Assembly (NCBI RefSeq): GCF_000613305.1
Contig: NZ_BAIO01000133.1
Location: 1-5,582, forward strand
DNA from: Komagataeibacter kakiaceti JCM 25156
Lineage (GTDB): Bacteria; Pseudomonadota; Alphaproteobacteria; Acetobacterales; Acetobacteraceae
Length of the DNA: 5,582 nucleotides
Direction of reading: 5' to 3'
Shown here: positions 4,778-5,582 of the stretch, piece after piece
How the letters are laid out: every line of letters begins with the position of its first letter
How positions within the stretch are numbered: position 1 is the stretch's first letter
Translations under genes and position numbers: made by a program
Notes under the pieces: generated by a model
Database searches by the model: none
What the model was told of the DNA's origin: nothing
What the model saw: the letters and a program-made list of their open reading frames with translations, nothing else

Positions 4778-5582
4778 TCAGTTCTGGTCGGCCAGGGTAT
4801 AGGCAACGATGTAGTCACCCATCCTGGTGCCGAACGACCCATGGCCACCGTCGGCGGTCACGATGAACTGCCGGCCATCCACCGCATAGGTCATGGGGGT
4901 GGACTGACCACCGGCGGGCAGGCGGTCCTGCCACAGTTCACGCCCGGTCGTAACGTCATAGGCGCGGATGTAATAATCCAGCGTCGAGGTCAGGAACGCC
5001 ACGCCACCGGCCGTGGTAAGCGGGCCGCCAAGGCTGGGCACGCCCATCTTGATCGGCAGGGGCAGCGGCGCGCTGTCACGGATCGTGCCGTTGCGGTGCT
5101 TCCACACGATCGTGTTGGTGCGCAGGTCGATGCCCGACATGTAACCCCACGCGGGCTGCTTGCACGGCAGGCCGAGGGGCGAGAGGAACGGATGCAGGTC
5201 CACCCCGTAAGGCACGCCAAACTGCGGCTGCACCCCGCTCTCGCTGCCCGAGGGCAGGGACTTGTCCGGTGTGGCCGGATTGTTCGGGCCGCGCGGGATC
5301 AGCGTTGATACGAACGGAATGGCGATGGGGTTGGCGATCGCGATCTGGCGCTCGGGGTCAACGGCCAGGCCGCCCCATTCAAACATGCCCAGATTGCCGG
5401 GGAACACGAGCGTGCCCTGAAGGGAAGGCGGCGTGAACGGGCCATCATAGCGCAGGCGGTGGAACATGATGCGGCAGATCAGTTGATCGTACATCGTGCC
5501 GCCCCACATATCGGCGTCGGTCAGGTTGTTCTTGGGGCGGAAAGTCAGCTCGGAGAAGGGCTGCGTGGGCGAGAGATGATCG
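4778..5582 (-). CDS. gcd: Membrane-bound PQQ-dependent glucose dehydrogenase, C-terminal part
   Basis: The last 267 codons of a quinoprotein that oxidises glucose to gluconolactone in the periplasm and passes electrons to ubiquinone. The frame is open from the window edge to TGA at 4778-4780; an internal ATG at 5509 is not the start. Visible segments match the C-terminal propeller of E. coli Gcd as I recall it: SPTQPFSELTFRPK, DMWGGTMYDQLICRIMFHRL, a TLVFPGNLGMFEWGG block, ESGVQPQFGVPYGV, LGLPCKQPAWGY, LGGPLTTAGG, LPAGGQSTPMTY, and HGSFGTRMGDYIVAYTL just before the end. The five N-terminal membrane helices and the catalytic aspartate known from the family lie outside the window. The segment after GTIRDS is shorter than the proline-rich loop of E. 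coli Gcd. The same family (glucose/quinate/shikimate) includes quinate dehydrogenase, so substrate is slightly uncertain. The next gene on this strand is the ALDH operon. Confidence 0.9.
   Translation of the reverse strand, partial: DHLSPTQPFSELTFRPKNNLTDADMWGGTMYDQLICRIMFHRLRYDGPFTPPSLQGTLVFPGNLGMFEWGGLAVDPERQIAIANPIAIPFVSTLIPRGPNNPATPDKSLPSGSESGVQPQFGVPYGVDLHPFLSPLGLPCKQPAWGYMSGIDLRTNTIVWKHRNGTIRDSAPLPLPIKMGVPSLGGPLTTAGGVAFLTSTLDYYIRAYDVTTGRELWQDRLPAGGQSTPMTYAVDGRQFIVTADGGHGSFGTRMGDYIVAYTLADQN

Noticed and set aside
4712..5308. Plus-strand frame of 198 codons antisense to glucose dehydrogenase
   Set aside because: It starts within the dyad and reads through the hairpin; the minus strand is clearly a quinoprotein.

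Overview
The window is GC-rich (judged by eye) and reads as an acetic acid bacterium, most likely Komagataeibacter/Gluconacetobacter. The evidence is two periplasmic, quinone-feeding oxidases typical of that group: a three-subunit membrane-bound aldehyde dehydrogenase (ALDH: cytochrome c, [2Fe-2S] and molybdopterin subunits) and a membrane-bound PQQ glucose dehydrogenase. The 773-residue large subunit, once its start is corrected, agrees in length and character with the vinegar-bacterium ALDH large subunit as I remember it. No database search was run.

Layout: 1-173 (+) is the C-terminal end of an unidentified membrane protein. A perfect hairpin at 212-240 lies between it and the convergent ALDH operon. 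The operon runs on the minus strand from 4399 down to 265 in the order cytochrome c subunit (4399-3073), [2Fe-2S] small subunit (3051-2579) and molybdopterin large subunit (2586-265). A 378-bp intergenic region (4400-4777) contains a locally AT-rich stretch with several inverted repeats and possible promoters. At its right edge is the hairpin following the glucose dehydrogenase gene, whose last 267 codons fill 4778-5582 on the minus strand.

In an intact system an aldehyde is oxidised at the molybdenum cofactor of the large subunit. Electrons pass through two [2Fe-2S] clusters of the small subunit and the c-type hemes of the cytochrome subunit to ubiquinone. The glucose dehydrogenase feeds the same quinone pool from PQQ.

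The main discovery is that the operon as written cannot make this complex. The small subunit has lost one base near 2677/2678, which removes the CxC half of its second iron-sulfur site. The cytochrome subunit is split by a frameshift at a run of five G at 3692-3696, which separates heme sites 1 and 2 from heme site 3. The large subunit remains open. Two separate indels in adjacent subunits mean either recent loss of the ALDH operon or consensus errors in the sequence; the window alone cannot decide. I found no CRISPR array, tRNA, rRNA, insertion sequence or evidently novel system.
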